In this document: one piece after another, positions 5,434 through 5,435 of the stretch | How the letters are laid out: each line of letters starts with the position of its first letter | Position numbering within the stretch: the first letter of the stretch is position 1 | From: Chitinophagaceae bacterium | Lineage (GTDB): Bacteria; Bacteroidota; Bacteroidia; Chitinophagales; Chitinophagaceae | Direction of reading: 5' to 3' | DNA: 5,435 nucleotides | NCBI GenBank assembly: GCA_947483345.1 | Contig: CANKNL010000207.1 | Span: forward strand, 1-5,435 | Made by a program: the position numbers and the translations under genes | The notes under the pieces: generated by a model | What the model saw: only the letters and a program-made list of their open reading frames with translations | The model's database searches: none | Told to the model about the DNA's origin: nothing

Positions 5434-5435
5434 TA

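Noticed and set aside
1..5435. A novel multi-gene defence, mobile or biosynthetic system.
   Set aside because: All complete genes fall in known families (GtrA, ABC-F, ArgS, PfkA) and nothing else of coding size remains.

Overview
The window looks like a stretch of ordinary chromosome from a member of the Bacteroidota, possibly the Chitinophagaceae/Sphingobacteriia side of the phylum (class-level placement is inference). The evidence is the AT-rich sequence, the TAnnTTTG-type -7 boxes placed just before start codons, the absence of convincing Shine-Dalgarno sequences, and the protein subtypes: a GtrA protein with the Bacteroidota-style N-terminus, a small YIDPGSGS membrane protein and a YbiT/YkpA-like ABC-F protein.

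Layout, left to right. Positions 1-690 carry two minus-strand membrane-protein genes: a small DPGSGS-motif protein cut by the left edge, and upstream of it a GtrA-family four-helix protein starting at GTG. A 101-bp gap (691-791) contains a 9-bp perfect inverted repeat. A minus-strand ABC-F ATPase gene (792-2420) follows. It diverges from a plus-strand arginyl-tRNA synthetase gene, argS (2562-4346). The 141-bp divergent region between them holds two oppositely oriented arrays of a degenerate 7-bp repeat (CTGCCAA / TTGGCAG), which overlap or abut both putative promoters. A 103-bp gap (4347-4449) has an A/T hairpin and a second inverted repeat, and then pfkA (6-phosphofructokinase, 4450-5433) ends two bases before the right edge.

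How the genes fit together. argS charges tRNA-Arg, and the divergent ABC-F protein belongs to a family that acts on the ribosome, so the shared promoter region serves two translation genes. pfkA is the committed step of glycolysis and appears to have its own promoter. The GtrA and small-membrane-protein pair probably belongs to an envelope polysaccharide or lipid-linked sugar function that continues beyond the left edge.

I found no RNA genes, insertion sequences, CRISPR arrays, phage genes or defence system, and I do not think a new multi-gene system is hidden here. The most interesting points are: the 7-bp repeat arrays built into the divergent promoters, with false N-terminal extensions of both genes encoded by the repeats; the paired loss of one composite ATP site in the ABC-F protein; and two promoters (argS, pfkA) whose -7 box ends exactly 4 nt before ATG, predicting leaderless mRNAs.
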